The notes: a model not told the origin generated them from the sequence alone. A DNA stretch of 64,000 nt from Prevotella sp. (GCA_017470055.1 JAFUFD010000088.1:165723-229722), one strand, 5' to 3'; counted from the stretch's first letter, positions 52,594 through 61,866 are shown. A program made the numbers and translations.

Positions 52594-53427
52594 CTATCGC
52601 AGGGCGATACAGGCGGTAAACATATCAGGAAAAGCACCCTCCACGTCGATTGGTTTTCTGAAGAGTCCGAAGAGGGCACTGCCACTGCCGCTCATGGCGG
52701 CATAGGTGGCTCCGAGTTGGTAGAGTTGTTCCTTGATGGCGGCGAGTTCGGGATGGACGGCGAAGACACTCTGTTCGAAATCGTTGGTCAGTTCGTCTCT
52801 CCATGTCTCAACGGGTTGTGCCACGATGTCCTTACAGCATTTGGGCGGCATCTGCGGGGTGATGCGGGCAAAAGCCTCTTTGGTGGGTACTGGGATGTCG
52901 GGACGTACCACTGCCATATACCAGCCGTTGAGGTCGACAGTGATAGGGGTGAGTTGTTCCCCGATGCCCTCCGCATAGGCAGGGCGGTTGAGGATGAAGA
53001 TAGGACAGTCGGCACCCAACTGGGCGGCATAGTCGATGAGTTGCTGCTCCGACAGGTTTAGTCCGAACTCCCTGTTCAGCAGAAGGAGCATGGCGGAGGC
53101 GTCGCTGGAGCCGCCACCCATTCCCGCCTGTGTCGGAATGCCTTTATAGAGGTGGGCATGCACTCGGGGCAGGGCAGGGAAGTCACGTTTCAACAGGTTA
53201 TAGGCTCTCACGACGAGGTTACGCTGCTCGTCACCCTCCACTTTGATATTCGTTACCTTGATGTCGCAGTCCACGTCCGATGGGAAGTCACTTGCCATCG
53301 GGAACACCTCCAGTGCGTCTTTGATGTCGACGGGATAGAACACCGTCTGCAGGTTATGGTAACCGTCGGCTCTGCGTTCCACGACATTCAGTCCGAGATT
53401 CACTTTCGCGATAGGGAATATATTCAT
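52594..53427 (-). CDS. ispE: 4-diphosphocytidyl-2-C-methyl-D-erythritol kinase
   Basis: 277 residues, normal length. GHMP kinase of the MEP isoprenoid pathway. N-terminal MNIFPIAKVNLGLNVVERRA, DGYHNLQTVFYPVD, the glycine-rich ATP loop GIPTQAGMGGGSSDASAMLL, and a C-terminal AAMSGSGSALFGLF. The first four bases of its reading frame (53427-53424) overlap the stop of the helicase gene, so translation is coupled. Confidence 0.96.
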   Translation of the reverse strand: MNIFPIAKVNLGLNVVERRADGYHNLQTVFYPVDIKDALEVFPMASDFPSDVDCDIKVTNIKVEGDEQRNLVVRAYNLLKRDFPALPRVHAHLYKGIPTQAGMGGGSSDASAMLLLLNREFGLNLSEQQLIDYAAQLGADCPIFILNRPAYAEGIGEQLTPITVDLNGWYMAVVRPDIPVPTKEAFARITPQMPPKCCKDIVAQPVETWRDELTNDFEQSVFAVHPELAAIKEQLYQLGATYAAMSGSGSALFGLFRKPIDVEGAFPDMFTACIALR

Positions 53428-55175
53428 GATGATTTCTTTTTGAGTTTCTTGATTCGTCGTTGCGCCTCCATGGCGTCAGGGTATAGTTCCAGTGCCTTCT
53501 CATAGTTGCGGATGGCTGCCTCGGGCATGTGCTCCCTCTCACACTCCTTGCCCAGTATCACGTATTCCACGGCAAGTCGCTTCAGCGTCTCCTCCCTCCG
53601 TGCGATCTCCTCCTTCAGGTCCTTGCATTCCTGTTGCAGTTGGGTGATGATACCCAGTTTCTTGCGGATGAGTCGTTTGGCGGCAGGTTTCTCGATGTCA
53701 TAGCGGCTGTGGATGGCGAGGAAGAAATTCTGCAGGAAAGCGTCGAAGTCCTGACGGTCGAACGCCGCCACCGCATCGTGGTACTCCTTGTCAGCCTTGC
53801 TCTCATAGAGTGCCTGCTGGATCAGTTGTCCGTCGTTATAGCGACTGGCGAAACTGACGACCTCGGCACGTACGAAGATGTCACGCCTGTGGATAGGCTC
53901 CTCCAAGGTAATGCCCTCCAACGAGGTGCAACGGCTCAGGGCGACATACGTCTGTCCGCCAGCGAAGGCACCGCCTCCCGAGAAGTCGATCCTCACCTTG
54001 CGGAAGGTCAGTCCCTGGCTCTTATGCACGGTGATAGCCCAGGCGAGGCGGAGCGGGAACTGGATAAAGGTGCCCAGTTGCTCCTCCTCAATCTTCTGTT
54101 CCTTCTCATTGAAGGTATAGCGCATGTTCTCCCATACCTCACGCTCCACGTCGTATTCGTGTCCGTCCTCATCGACCACGGTAATGACACCCTCCTCCTC
54201 GTCAATATAGATGACGACACCCAGCGTGCCGTTCACCCACCGTCTCTCCTTGTCGTTCTTGATGAAGATGACCTGTGCGCCAGGCTTGATCTCCAGTTCC
54301 ATCGGGGCGGGTAGGGAAGTCTCTGGAAACTCGCCCGTGATACTGCCGTAGAAGATGGTCGGCTCCCCGTCGAGTTCCGCCAGTTTCTGCTCGTTGATAT
54401 AGTCTACTGTGTCACGTCGGGTGGCGAGGGTGATAGGCAGCGACCCCTCCTGTCTTCCCTGTTGGGGGGAGGTCTCTACTTGTTTGTTGATCTCCTCGAT
54501 GTCCCGTTCTGTCGCATGGTTCTGTCGGATGCGGTCGAGGATGCCGATGAAGTGGGCGTCCGTCTGGCGGTATACCTTACGCAGTTCGATGCTCACCAGA
54601 CTCATCTCCTGCCACACCTTCGCCGAGAAGAAATAGGCGGAGGCATAGAACGGCTGCATCAACCTCCATTCATCTTCCTTCACCACGGGCTCCAACTGGA
54701 AGATGTCGCCCACCAACAACAGTTGTTTTCCTCCGAAGGGCTCTCGCATGTTACGGCAGTAGATGCGCAGCACCTTGTCGATGAAGTCGATGATGTCGGC
54801 TCTCACCATCGATATCTCGTCGATGATGATCAGTTCCAGTTCCCGCAGCAGTTTAGTGGTGACACCACTATATTTCAGAGTCTTGCGGATATTACGGATG
54901 TTATAGCGGGAGTCGTTGGGCAACAGCGGATGGAACGGCAGTTTGAAGAAGGAGTGCAGTGTCTGTCCTCCAGCGTTGATGGCGGCGATACCCGTTGGGG
55001 CAAGGATCACATATTTCTTCTTCGTCGTCTCTGCGATATGGCGCAGAAAGGTCGACTTACCCGTACCCGCCCTTCCTGTTAGGAAAAGCGACCGTCGTGT
55101 ATACTGGATAATCTGCAGTGCCTGTTGCCACTCCTGATTCTCCGTGTCGAGTTTATATGTCTCCAGTTTTGCCAT
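53424..55175 (-). CDS. Pif1/RecD2-like superfamily 1B helicase with C-terminal TPR-like tail
   Basis: 583 residues. Walker A in FLTGRAGTGKSTFLRHIAET (34-42), ILAPTGIAAINAGGQTLHSF (Pif1-type motif Ia), Walker B LELIIIDEISMVRADII, motif III LLLVGDIFQLEPV, and the UvrD_C_2-type region SQGLTFRKVRIDF with FVALSRC-like YVALSRCTSLEGI. After about residue 450 a helical part includes one TPR-like unit (CEREHMPEAAIRNYEKALEL, YPDAMEAQRRIKKL). Pif1-like enzymes unwind 5' to 3', often at G-quadruplex or stalled forks. The TPR tail is a less usual addition. Confidence 0.88.
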   Translation of the reverse strand: MAKLETYKLDTENQEWQQALQIIQYTRRSLFLTGRAGTGKSTFLRHIAETTKKKYVILAPTGIAAINAGGQTLHSFFKLPFHPLLPNDSRYNIRNIRKTLKYSGVTTKLLRELELIIIDEISMVRADIIDFIDKVLRIYCRNMREPFGGKQLLLVGDIFQLEPVVKEDEWRLMQPFYASAYFFSAKVWQEMSLVSIELRKVYRQTDAHFIGILDRIRQNHATERDIEEINKQVETSPQQGRQEGSLPITLATRRDTVDYINEQKLAELDGEPTIFYGSITGEFPETSLPAPMELEIKPGAQVIFIKNDKERRWVNGTLGVVIYIDEEEGVITVVDEDGHEYDVEREVWENMRYTFNEKEQKIEEEQLGTFIQFPLRLAWAITVHKSQGLTFRKVRIDFSGGGAFAGGQTYVALSRCTSLEGITLEEPIHRRDIFVRAEVVSFASRYNDGQLIQQALYESKADKEYHDAVAAFDRQDFDAFLQNFFLAIHSRYDIEKPAAKRLIRKKLGIITQLQQECKDLKEEIARREETLKRLAVEYVILGKECEREHMPEAAIRNYEKALELYPDAMEAQRRIKKLKKKSS

Positions 55176-55224
55176 TTCAGGTGCGAAGTTACGAAAAAAT
55201 ATTGAATCTCCACTCTTTTATCTG

Positions 55225-56472
55225 TTATTCATACCGCATGGAACGGGCGGGATGAATACGGGATACGAGGAAAGAGGGGGCGATGAGAACGAAGAGGGTG
55301 ACGACCAGGGTAGCAATGTTGAGTAGTACGATGATGGGGATATTGAGTTCCATGGGTGCCGTGGTTACATAATAATTGGCGGGGTCGAGTTTGATAAAAC
55401 CAGTATATTGCTGCAACAAGATGAAGCCAATACCAATAAGGTTGCCCCAGAGCATACCCTGTCCGATGATGAAGACGGCAAACCAGAGGAAGGTATGGCG
55501 CACACTCTTGTTACGTGCTCCTAATGCTTTCAGCAATCCAATCATCTGCGTACGCTCCAAGATGATGATAAGTAGACCGCTAATCATGGTGAAACCGGCA
55601 ACACATACCATGAGGACGAGGATAATCCATACATTGATATCAAGAAGAGACAACCAGGAGAAGACCTGGGGATAACTCTCTTGTATGGTATGGGAAGTCA
55701 ATATCTCCCCATAACTGTCAGTATGTCTGTTGACTCTCTCAACAACCAAGTCAGCGGTAGTCTTTAGTTGGTTGAAGTCACTTACCAGTAGTTCCGCGCC
55801 ACTGCATTGGTCGGCATTCCATTTGTTGAGTTTGACAGGGATGGGAAGGTCGGTAAAACAAAGGCTCTCGTCAAACTGTGTCATATTAGTCTCGTAGATG
55901 GCAACCACTGTGAAACGACGTGCCCTGACATCATTGTAACTGATGAAATAGGCGAAGACACGATCGCCAGCCTTCAGTTTGAGTTTATTTGCCATCCTCT
56001 GCGAGATGACCAGTTGGTTGGAGTTCTTCTTACTGGAGAACTGAGGCATCTTGCCAGCCACGATATTATTCTGTAGGAAATGGGTGTCGTAGTCCTCACC
56101 AATACCTTTGAGAACGACTCCTAGGAAGTCTTCGTCCGTCTTGAGAATACATTGTGTCAACGCATAGCGACCGACATGCCGTACACCAGGAATGTCTTTT
56201 AGAACACGCATCAGCGAGTCGTTGATGCAGACAGGATAGGGTGTAGTGCTCTGAGAAGTCAGGAAACTCTCCACTTGGATATGGCTGCCGAAACCGACAA
56301 CCTTGTCACGGATGGTATGCTTGAACCCCATGATGACACTGACCGTGACAATCATCACGGCAAGTCCGATAGCAACACCAATGGTGGCTATACGAATAGC
56401 AGGACGACTCACTTTGCGCAGGTCGCCATGATCGGAATAGATCCTGTAGGCAAGGAAAAACGGGAGATTCAT
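55225..56472 (-). CDS. LolE/LolC-like ABC transporter permease (FtsX family)
   Basis: 415 residues. An N-terminal membrane helix after a basic start (RPAIRIATIGVAIGLAVMIV), a large periplasmic domain (about 50-270) and three C-terminal helices (INVWIILVLMVCVAGFTMIS, FLWFAVFIIGQGMLWGNLIG, IPIIVLLNIATLVVTLFVLI) give the 1+3 layout of FtsX/LolCE permeases that extract lipoproteins from the inner membrane. The matching LolD ATPase is not adjacent. The ATG overlaps the stop of the aminotransferase gene by one base. Confidence 0.88.
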   Translation of the reverse strand: MNLPFFLAYRIYSDHGDLRKVSRPAIRIATIGVAIGLAVMIVTVSVIMGFKHTIRDKVVGFGSHIQVESFLTSQSTTPYPVCINDSLMRVLKDIPGVRHVGRYALTQCILKTDEDFLGVVLKGIGEDYDTHFLQNNIVAGKMPQFSSKKNSNQLVISQRMANKLKLKAGDRVFAYFISYNDVRARRFTVVAIYETNMTQFDESLCFTDLPIPVKLNKWNADQCSGAELLVSDFNQLKTTADLVVERVNRHTDSYGEILTSHTIQESYPQVFSWLSLLDINVWIILVLMVCVAGFTMISGLLIIILERTQMIGLLKALGARNKSVRHTFLWFAVFIIGQGMLWGNLIGIGFILLQQYTGFIKLDPANYYVTTAPMELNIPIIVLLNIATLVVTLFVLIAPSFLVSRIHPARSMRYE

Positions 56473-57674
56473 TAATCCAAGACTCTTCCCGGGTAATCCT
56501 CTAACGCTTTCTGTAGTACGACAAGGGCGCGCTCCAGATCTTCCTTCTTCAGCACGTAGGCTATACGAACCTGATTGATGCCAGCCCCTGGTGTGGTGTA
56601 GAATCCAGCGGCAGGTGCCATCATGACCGTCTCACCCTCATACTCAAAGTCGGCAAGGCACCAGCGACAGAACTCCTCGGCATCGTCGACAGGTAGTTTA
56701 GCCACCGTGTAGAAAGCGCCCATCGGGATGGGGGAGTATACCCCTGGAATGCGGTTGAGACCGTCAATCAGACATTTACGACGCTCCACATACTCGTCAT
56801 AGACATCACGGTAATATTCCTCGGGAGCATCCAGCGAAGCCTCGGCGACGATCTGTCCTATCAGAGGAGGTGACAGACGTGCCTGACAGAACTTCATCAC
56901 AGCCTTGCGCACCTCTACATTCTTCGTGATCAATGCGCCAATACGGATACCACACTCACTATAGCGCTTCGAGACCGAGTCAATCAAAATCACATTCTGC
57001 TCAATACCCTCCAGGTGACAGGCTGAGATATAAGGTGACCCCGTATAGATATATTCCCGGTACACCTCATCAGAGAAAAGGTAGAGGTCGTATTTTTTCA
57101 CTAAGTCACGAATCTGCTGCATCTCACGACGAGTATAGAGATAGCCTGTCGGGTTGTTAGGGTTGCAGATCATGATAGCACGGGTGCGGTCGTTGATCAG
57201 TTCCTCAAACTTCTCTACCTTGGGAAGGGAGAAACCCTCCTCAATCGTGGTGGCAATGGTACGGATCTTCGCACCAGCGGAGATGGCGAATGCCATATAG
57301 TTGGCATAGGCAGGCTCTGGCACGATAATCTCATCGCCAGGGTTCAGGCAGGAGAGAAAGGCGAACAATACCGCCTCACTACCACCCGATGTGATGATGA
57401 TATCGTCGGCAGTGACATTAATATTATATTTCGCATAATAACTGACCAGTTTCTCGCGATAACTCAAATAGCCCTGCGAGGGAGAATACTCCAGGATATT
57501 ACGGTCGATTTCCTTCAAGGCATCGAGTCCTACCTGTGGCGTGGGCAGGTCAGGCTGTCCGATGTTCAGATGGTACACACGGGTACCCCTTTTCTTAGCG
57601 GCAGCGGCAAGAGGTGCGAGTTTCCGAATTGGCGACTCGGGCATCTCCAGTCCGCGAACAGATATTTCCGGCAT
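56472..57674 (-). CDS. PLP-dependent class I/II aminotransferase (aspartate aminotransferase-like)
   Basis: 400 residues. Fold type I: MPESPIRKLAPLAAAAKKRG, VYHLNIGQPDLPTPQ, ILEYSPSQGYLSYREKLVSY, ITSGGSEAVLFAFLSCLNPG, IMICNPNNPTGYLYTRREMQ, LYLFSDEVYREY and the PLP lysine in DSVSKRYSECGIRIGAL, with the substrate arginine near INQVRIAYVLKKEDLERAL. Substrate most likely aspartate or a neutral amino acid; not fixed by sequence. A promoter lies just upstream (57701-57730, - strand). Confidence 0.92.
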   Translation of the reverse strand: MPEISVRGLEMPESPIRKLAPLAAAAKKRGTRVYHLNIGQPDLPTPQVGLDALKEIDRNILEYSPSQGYLSYREKLVSYYAKYNINVTADDIIITSGGSEAVLFAFLSCLNPGDEIIVPEPAYANYMAFAISAGAKIRTIATTIEEGFSLPKVEKFEELINDRTRAIMICNPNNPTGYLYTRREMQQIRDLVKKYDLYLFSDEVYREYIYTGSPYISACHLEGIEQNVILIDSVSKRYSECGIRIGALITKNVEVRKAVMKFCQARLSPPLIGQIVAEASLDAPEEYYRDVYDEYVERRKCLIDGLNRIPGVYSPIPMGAFYTVAKLPVDDAEEFCRWCLADFEYEGETVMMAPAAGFYTTPGAGINQVRIAYVLKKEDLERALVVLQKALEDYPGRVLD

Positions 57675-57700
57675 GTTCTCTAATTTACGTAAATCGGATG

Positions 57701-57790
57701 CAAAGGTACGAATTTAATTCATAATTCACAATTAATAATTCATAATTATCATAATTATTTTGTGATATTCGGATTTTATGCTTACTTTTG
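57701..57790. promoter_or_regulatory. Divergent promoters of the aminotransferase and pseudokinase operons
   Basis: - strand: TTG at 57730-57728, 19 bases, TACCTTTG at 57708-57701, 26 bases before the ATG at 57674. + strand: TTTG at 57759-57762, 20 bases, TACTTTTG at 57783-57790, 22 bases before the ATG at 57813. The centre (57711-57758) is almost pure A/T with repeated AATTCATAATTA-like words. Confidence 0.75.
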
Positions 57791-57812
57791 CGCAACGAAA
57801 CGAACCAAAGAC

Positions 57813-59054
57813 ATGAATTACGAAGAACTATTGGCATCGAGAAAGGATGGGAAACTGAATAAGACCCGTTTGCCGATTGGCGATTACTACCGTCAGCAAA
57901 TTGACGGGAAATATCGTAGTGTGGTGGATATCAAGCCTGAACTGAATAGTAATATCAAGTTCTGTGAGGCTTTGAAGACGGAGTGTGAGCAGAATGCGAC
58001 TCTTACCAACCAGCATATCTTGCATTTCCGTCCGCAAGAGGGAGGTCATGACATCACTCGTCTGGAGATGGAGCAGGGACAGTATCAGCCCTTGCAGCAG
58101 GTGTTGAATGACACCCCGTCCATTGTCGCAGAGCCTAACTTCATCGAAGAGTTCACCCGCCAGTTGTTGGAGACAGCTGCTTATCTGCATGAGCAGGGTG
58201 TCTATGGCGTGTGCTATTCTCCCCAAACCATTTTCCTTCGTAAGGGAGATAATGCCGTCTTGTTGTCGCATGTGGGTTCCCACTATCTGACGATGAGCGA
58301 CCCCTCCCAACTCTATCATGACGGCATGGAGGAGTTTGTGGCTCCCGAGGTGATGGGCAAAGGTACTATTGACAATCGTTGCGACATCTATTCCATCGGT
58401 AAGTTACTACAGAGAATCTTCGACCAGGCTGATATGCCGTTGGCGTTGCGTAAGGTTGTCAAGCGTGCCGTCAGCGAGGCTCCTGAGGATCGTTTCGCTA
58501 CCCCTACGGATATGTTGTCGAGCATCAATCGCAAACGCAATACCTATCGTTCTTTGGTAACGACCGTCATTGCCCTTGCCATTGCAGGTCTGGCGATAGC
58601 CCTCTATTTCGATATGATGCCTGAGAGCAATCCCGTGGAGTTTGTGAAGCCCGCACCCCGTCAGGCTACTGATGATCTGATAGACGACGGCTTTAATCCT
58701 GAGGAACTGGGTGTGACGAGCGACGGTGACTCATTGGTGGCTGCCGAGCGTGTGTCGCAAGAGGAGTATCAGGCGAAGGCTGAGGCGATTTTCCGCAAGC
58801 GTTACACAGAGGCTGCAGATAAGATCCTCTCCAAGATATATAATAAGGAGAATATGAATGTCAGTGAGAAGAATTTCCTGTCTCAGAGTGAGTCGACCGT
58901 TAATGACTTGATGAAGGTACAACAGGAAATCGCCGCAGAGTCGGCACTTGATCCTTCCAGAAGTCAGTTGATAGCCACAGAGATCATTGAGCGCCTGACA
59001 GAACAGAAGAAGAATGCGTTGGGTGGCTCCAATAGTCGTGGCATCCAGAAATAG
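57813..59054 (+). CDS. Protein-kinase-like pseudokinase with membrane anchor
   Basis: 413 residues from the ATG at 57813 (MNYEELLASRKDGKLNKTRL); the open frame upstream passes through the promoter. About residues 20-240 look like a Ser/Thr protein kinase: LLETAAYLHEQGVYGVCYSP, then 'EEFVAPEVMGKGTIDNRCDIYSIGKLLQRIF' (APE motif and the D of subdomain IX). But the catalytic loop H-R-D is G-V-C and its Asn is Thr (YSPQTIFL), and the D-F-G is H-V-G, so phosphotransfer is unlikely. One membrane helix (about 247-268, LVTTVIALAIAGLAIALYFD) and a helical C-terminal domain follow. In an operon with DUF4494 and YggS genes. Confidence 0.75.
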   Translation: MNYEELLASRKDGKLNKTRLPIGDYYRQQIDGKYRSVVDIKPELNSNIKFCEALKTECEQNATLTNQHILHFRPQEGGHDITRLEMEQGQYQPLQQVLNDTPSIVAEPNFIEEFTRQLLETAAYLHEQGVYGVCYSPQTIFLRKGDNAVLLSHVGSHYLTMSDPSQLYHDGMEEFVAPEVMGKGTIDNRCDIYSIGKLLQRIFDQADMPLALRKVVKRAVSEAPEDRFATPTDMLSSINRKRNTYRSLVTTVIALAIAGLAIALYFDMMPESNPVEFVKPAPRQATDDLIDDGFNPEELGVTSDGDSLVAAERVSQEEYQAKAEAIFRKRYTEAADKILSKIYNKENMNVSEKNFLSQSESTVNDLMKVQQEIAAESALDPSRSQLIATEIIERLTEQKKNALGGSNSRGIQK

Positions 59055-59105
59055 TTGCCCCCTCGTAATATCGTTATATCGCAATATCGAAAAAAAAAGA
59101 AAAAT

Positions 59106-59585
59106 ATGAGAAGTAGAACAGCAATTTGGTTTGAGTGTAAAATCAACTACGAGAAGACCATGGAGGATGGTCTGCAGAAAAAAGTGAACGAGACCTATAC
59201 CGTCGATGCCCTTAGTTTCACCGAGGCTGAGAAGCGCATCATGGAGGAGATGTCGAGTTATATCAGTGGTGAGTTCACAGTCAAGGATATCAAGATTGCT
59301 CCTTATAAGGAGATATTCTTCAGCGACGAGCCCTCCGCCGACCGTTGGTATAAGGCAAAACTGCAGTTTATCACCATCGATGAGAAGACGGAGAAAGAGA
59401 AGCGTAGCAGTGTCAACTACCTCGTGCATGCCGCAACCTTGAAAGGGGCTGTCAACAATATTGAGGAAGTGATGGGAGGTACGATGATCGACTATGTTAT
59501 CGCCAGTGTCGCAGAGACAACGTTGATGGATGTCTTTGAGTACGGCAAGTCTACTCAGGACGACAAACCAGAATACGAAGGGTGA
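59106..59585 (+). CDS. DUF4494 protein
   Basis: 159 residues from the ATG at 59106 (MRSRTAIWFECKINYEKTME); the frame is open 17 codons further, but that part has a poly-Lys run and no family similarity. YTVDALSFTEAEKRIMEEMS, 'GEFTVKDIKIAPYKEIFFSD', 'RWYKAKLQFITIDEKTEKEK' match the DUF4494 family of Bacteroidota, with no known function; phage genomes also carry it. The stop overlaps the next ATG by one base (TGATG). Confidence 0.85.
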   Translation: MRSRTAIWFECKINYEKTMEDGLQKKVNETYTVDALSFTEAEKRIMEEMSSYISGEFTVKDIKIAPYKEIFFSDEPSADRWYKAKLQFITIDEKTEKEKRSSVNYLVHAATLKGAVNNIEEVMGGTMIDYVIASVAETTLMDVFEYGKSTQDDKPEYEG

Positions 59586-60259
59586 TGGACTACGATGTCA
59601 AAGGTCATTTAAAGCAAGTGCTTGCTGATCTGCCACAGGGTGTTCGCCTTGTGGCTATTAGTAAGTATCATCCCAACGAGTATATCGAAGCCGCCTATCA
59701 GGAGGGACAGCGTATGTTTGGCGAGAGTCATGAGCAAGAACTCCGCCAGAAAGTGGAGTCTCTTCCTAAAGATATCCAATGGCATTTCATCGGTCACCTG
59801 CAAACCAATAAGGTGAAATACATTGCTCCTTATATCACGATGATTGAGGCTGTTGATTCCCTCAAACTCTTAAAAGAGATAGACAAGCAGGCGACTAAGA
59901 ATGGGCGGGTTATAGATGTGCTGCTGGAACTCCATATCGCAGAGGAAGAGACGAAATACGGACTCACCCCTGACGCTTGCCGACAGTTGCTCGCAGAGGG
60001 AGAATGGCGTTCATTGAGCCACGTCCGCATTTGTGGTTTGATGATGATGGCATCGTATGTGGAGGACGAGTCACAGATTCGCTCGGAGTTCCGTATCGCC
60101 CGACAGTTGTTCGACGAACTCAAAACCCAGTATTTTGCGGATGAGCCTTCCTTCTGCGAACGCTCGTGGGGTATGAGTCACGACTATCCCATCGCAGTGG
60201 AGGAGGGTAGTACCATGGTACGTGTAGGCACCACCATCTTTGGACCGCGAGTCTATTGA
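59585..60259 (+). CDS. YggS/PROSC-type pyridoxal-phosphate homeostasis protein
   Basis: 224 residues from the ATG at 59585. PLP-binding, alanine-racemase-like N-terminal fold without racemase activity; it keeps free PLP in balance. The PLP lysine is in LVAISKYHPNEYIEAAYQEG, then MFGESHEQELRQKVE, IQWHFIGHLQTNKVKYIAPY, VLLELHIAEEETKYGLTPD, 'HVRICGLMMMASYVEDESQI', and SWGMSHDYPIAVEEGSTMVR with VGTTIFGPRVY at the end. Coupled to DUF4494. Confidence 0.93.
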   Translation: MDYDVKGHLKQVLADLPQGVRLVAISKYHPNEYIEAAYQEGQRMFGESHEQELRQKVESLPKDIQWHFIGHLQTNKVKYIAPYITMIEAVDSLKLLKEIDKQATKNGRVIDVLLELHIAEEETKYGLTPDACRQLLAEGEWRSLSHVRICGLMMMASYVEDESQIRSEFRIARQLFDELKTQYFADEPSFCERSWGMSHDYPIAVEEGSTMVRVGTTIFGPRVY

Positions 60260-60269
60260 CGCATTTCTG

Positions 60270-61664
60270 ATGGAACTATTAAACCAGATCAATGATGTGC
60301 TGTGGGGCTACCTGATCATAGGGGCGCTGATAGGGTGTGGGCTATGGTTTACGTGGCGTACCCGCTTCGTGCAGTTCCGCATGATAGGGGAGATGCTGCG
60401 CCTGTTGACTGACTCCTCCGTAAAACCGCAAGGCAGTGAGAAGCACATCTCCTCGTTCCAGGCTTTTGCCGTGTCACTCGCCTCACGAGTGGGAACGGGC
60501 AATTTGGCGGGAGTGGCAACGGCGATTGCCGTAGGTGGACCTGGCGCTGTGTTCTGGATGTGGGTGATGGCACTGGTAGGCTCTGCGACGGCTTTTGTGG
60601 AGTCGACCTTAGGACAGTTGTTCAAGCAGTATCACAAAGACTCGTTTATCGGAGGTCCCGCCTATTATATCCAGCGAGGACTGCACTGCCGATGGATGGC
60701 AATCCTCTTCGCCATACTGATTACCGTCTCGTTCGGCTTGGCGAATAACTCCGTGCAGACGAATACCATCTGTGGCGCCATGGAGGGGGCTTTCGGTTGG
60801 AATCCCCTTGTGACGGGTGTGGTATTGATGGTTATGACACTTATCATCGTCTTTGGCGGTATCCAGCGCATTGCCCATGTCAGTTCTATCTTGGTGCCTG
60901 TGATGGCTGTCGGCTATTTCATCCTTGCCGTCGTGGTTATCGTGATGAATATCCAGTTGCTGCCCCATGTGTTGTCTGTCATCGTGAAGAGTGCCTTTGG
61001 CGTGGAGCAGGCTGTGGGTGGCACATTAGGAGCCGCCATCATGAATGGGGTAAAGCGAGGCTTGTTCAGCAACGAGGCAGGCGAGGGTAGCGCACCTAAT
61101 GCTGCGGCAACGGCATCAGTGTCGCATCCCGTCAAACAAGGACTGATACAGGCGTTGGGTGTGTTTACCGATACGTTGGTGGTCTGCTCCTGTACAGCCT
61201 TTATCATTCTGATTAGTGGACTGTATACCTCGCCAGAACTGAATGGTATCATGCTGACACAGGCAGCACTGGAGTCAGAGGTGGGCTCATGGGGACCAGT
61301 CTTCGTCGCCGTCGCCATCTTCCTTTTTGCCTATTCCTCGATGATCGGCAACTATTACTACGGAGAGGCAAACGTACGCTTTATGACTTCCAGTCGGAAG
61401 GCGATGACCGTCTATCGGTTAGCCTCTGGCGGTGTGATGGTTCTGTTTGGCGCTTGGACGACATTGGAAGTGGTATGGAGCATGATAGACCTCTGCATGG
61501 CATTGCTGACGGCATGCAACCTCATCGCCATCGCTCTGTTAGGGAAATATGTGTTCCGTCTGCTCGACGACTATCGGCAACAGAAGCGGCAGGGCATTAA
61601 GGAGCCAACCTTCCGCCGTACCCAGTTGCCAGAGATAGCACAGGATATTGCTTGTTGGGAGTAG
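60270..61664 (+). CDS. Sodium:alanine symporter (AGCS family)
   Basis: 464 residues from the ATG at 60270 (MELLNQINDVLWGYLIIGAL); an upstream TTG would overlap yggS. About 10-11 membrane segments. Family signatures: TRFVQFRMIGEMLRLL, VSLASRVGTGNLAGVATAIA, GGPGAVFWMWVMALVGSATA, GGPAYYIQRGL, KRGLFSNEAGEGSAPNAAAT and 'QGLIQALGVFTDTLVVCSCTAF'. It imports alanine or glycine with Na+. A strong terminator follows the stop by two bases. Confidence 0.95.
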   Translation: MELLNQINDVLWGYLIIGALIGCGLWFTWRTRFVQFRMIGEMLRLLTDSSVKPQGSEKHISSFQAFAVSLASRVGTGNLAGVATAIAVGGPGAVFWMWVMALVGSATAFVESTLGQLFKQYHKDSFIGGPAYYIQRGLHCRWMAILFAILITVSFGLANNSVQTNTICGAMEGAFGWNPLVTGVVLMVMTLIIVFGGIQRIAHVSSILVPVMAVGYFILAVVVIVMNIQLLPHVLSVIVKSAFGVEQAVGGTLGAAIMNGVKRGLFSNEAGEGSAPNAAATASVSHPVKQGLIQALGVFTDTLVVCSCTAFIILISGLYTSPELNGIMLTQAALESEVGSWGPVFVAVAIFLFAYSSMIGNYYYGEANVRFMTSSRKAMTVYRLASGGVMVLFGAWTTLEVVWSMIDLCMALLTACNLIAIALLGKYVFRLLDDYRQQKRQGIKEPTFRRTQLPEIAQDIACWE

Positions 61665-61666
61665 AC

Positions 61667-61708
61667 AAAAAAGGATGGCACCTGTGATTGACAAGTGCCA
61701 TCCTTTTT
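61667..61708. terminator. Strong bidirectional terminator
   Basis: A-run plus GGATGGCAC (61673-61681) pairs with GTGCCATCC (61695-61703) followed by five Ts. The sequence GGCACCTGTG (61677-61686) also occurs at 8794-8803, and GTGCCATCCTTT is shared with the heads of both dispersed repeat copies. Confidence 0.85.
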
Positions 61709-61722
61709 GCTTCTTTCTTTAA

Positions 61723-61848
61723 TCAGATGAATAGATTTTCATCATTGATTTCTTCATTATTTTGTAGTGATCCCGCAATCAACACAGGTTGCTTTATATC
61801 GAGTTTGACAATCTCTACTTCTGGAATGATATATTGTCTTTTCTTCAT
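61723..61848 (-). CDS. 41-residue peptide with strong ribosome binding site, following a surface-protein gene
   Basis: Read by hand: ATG at 61848, TGA at 61723-61725. The peptide begins MKKRQYIIPEVEIVKLDIKQ, has PVLIAGSLQNNEE in the centre and ends INDENLFI. The layout 'MKK-x-Y-x-x-P-E-x-x-x-x-x ... L-x-A-G-S + acidic tail' is one I know from many short Prevotella and Bacteroides genes, often placed after surface proteins; no function is established that I can name. An AGGAGG at the ideal distance precedes the ATG, unusual in a phylum that rarely uses Shine-Dalgarno sites. It is 18 bases after the surface-protein fragment on the same strand. Confidence 0.65.
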   Translation of the reverse strand: MKKRQYIIPEVEIVKLDIKQPVLIAGSLQNNEEINDENLFI

Positions 61849-61866
61849 AACTAAGTCCTCCTACAT

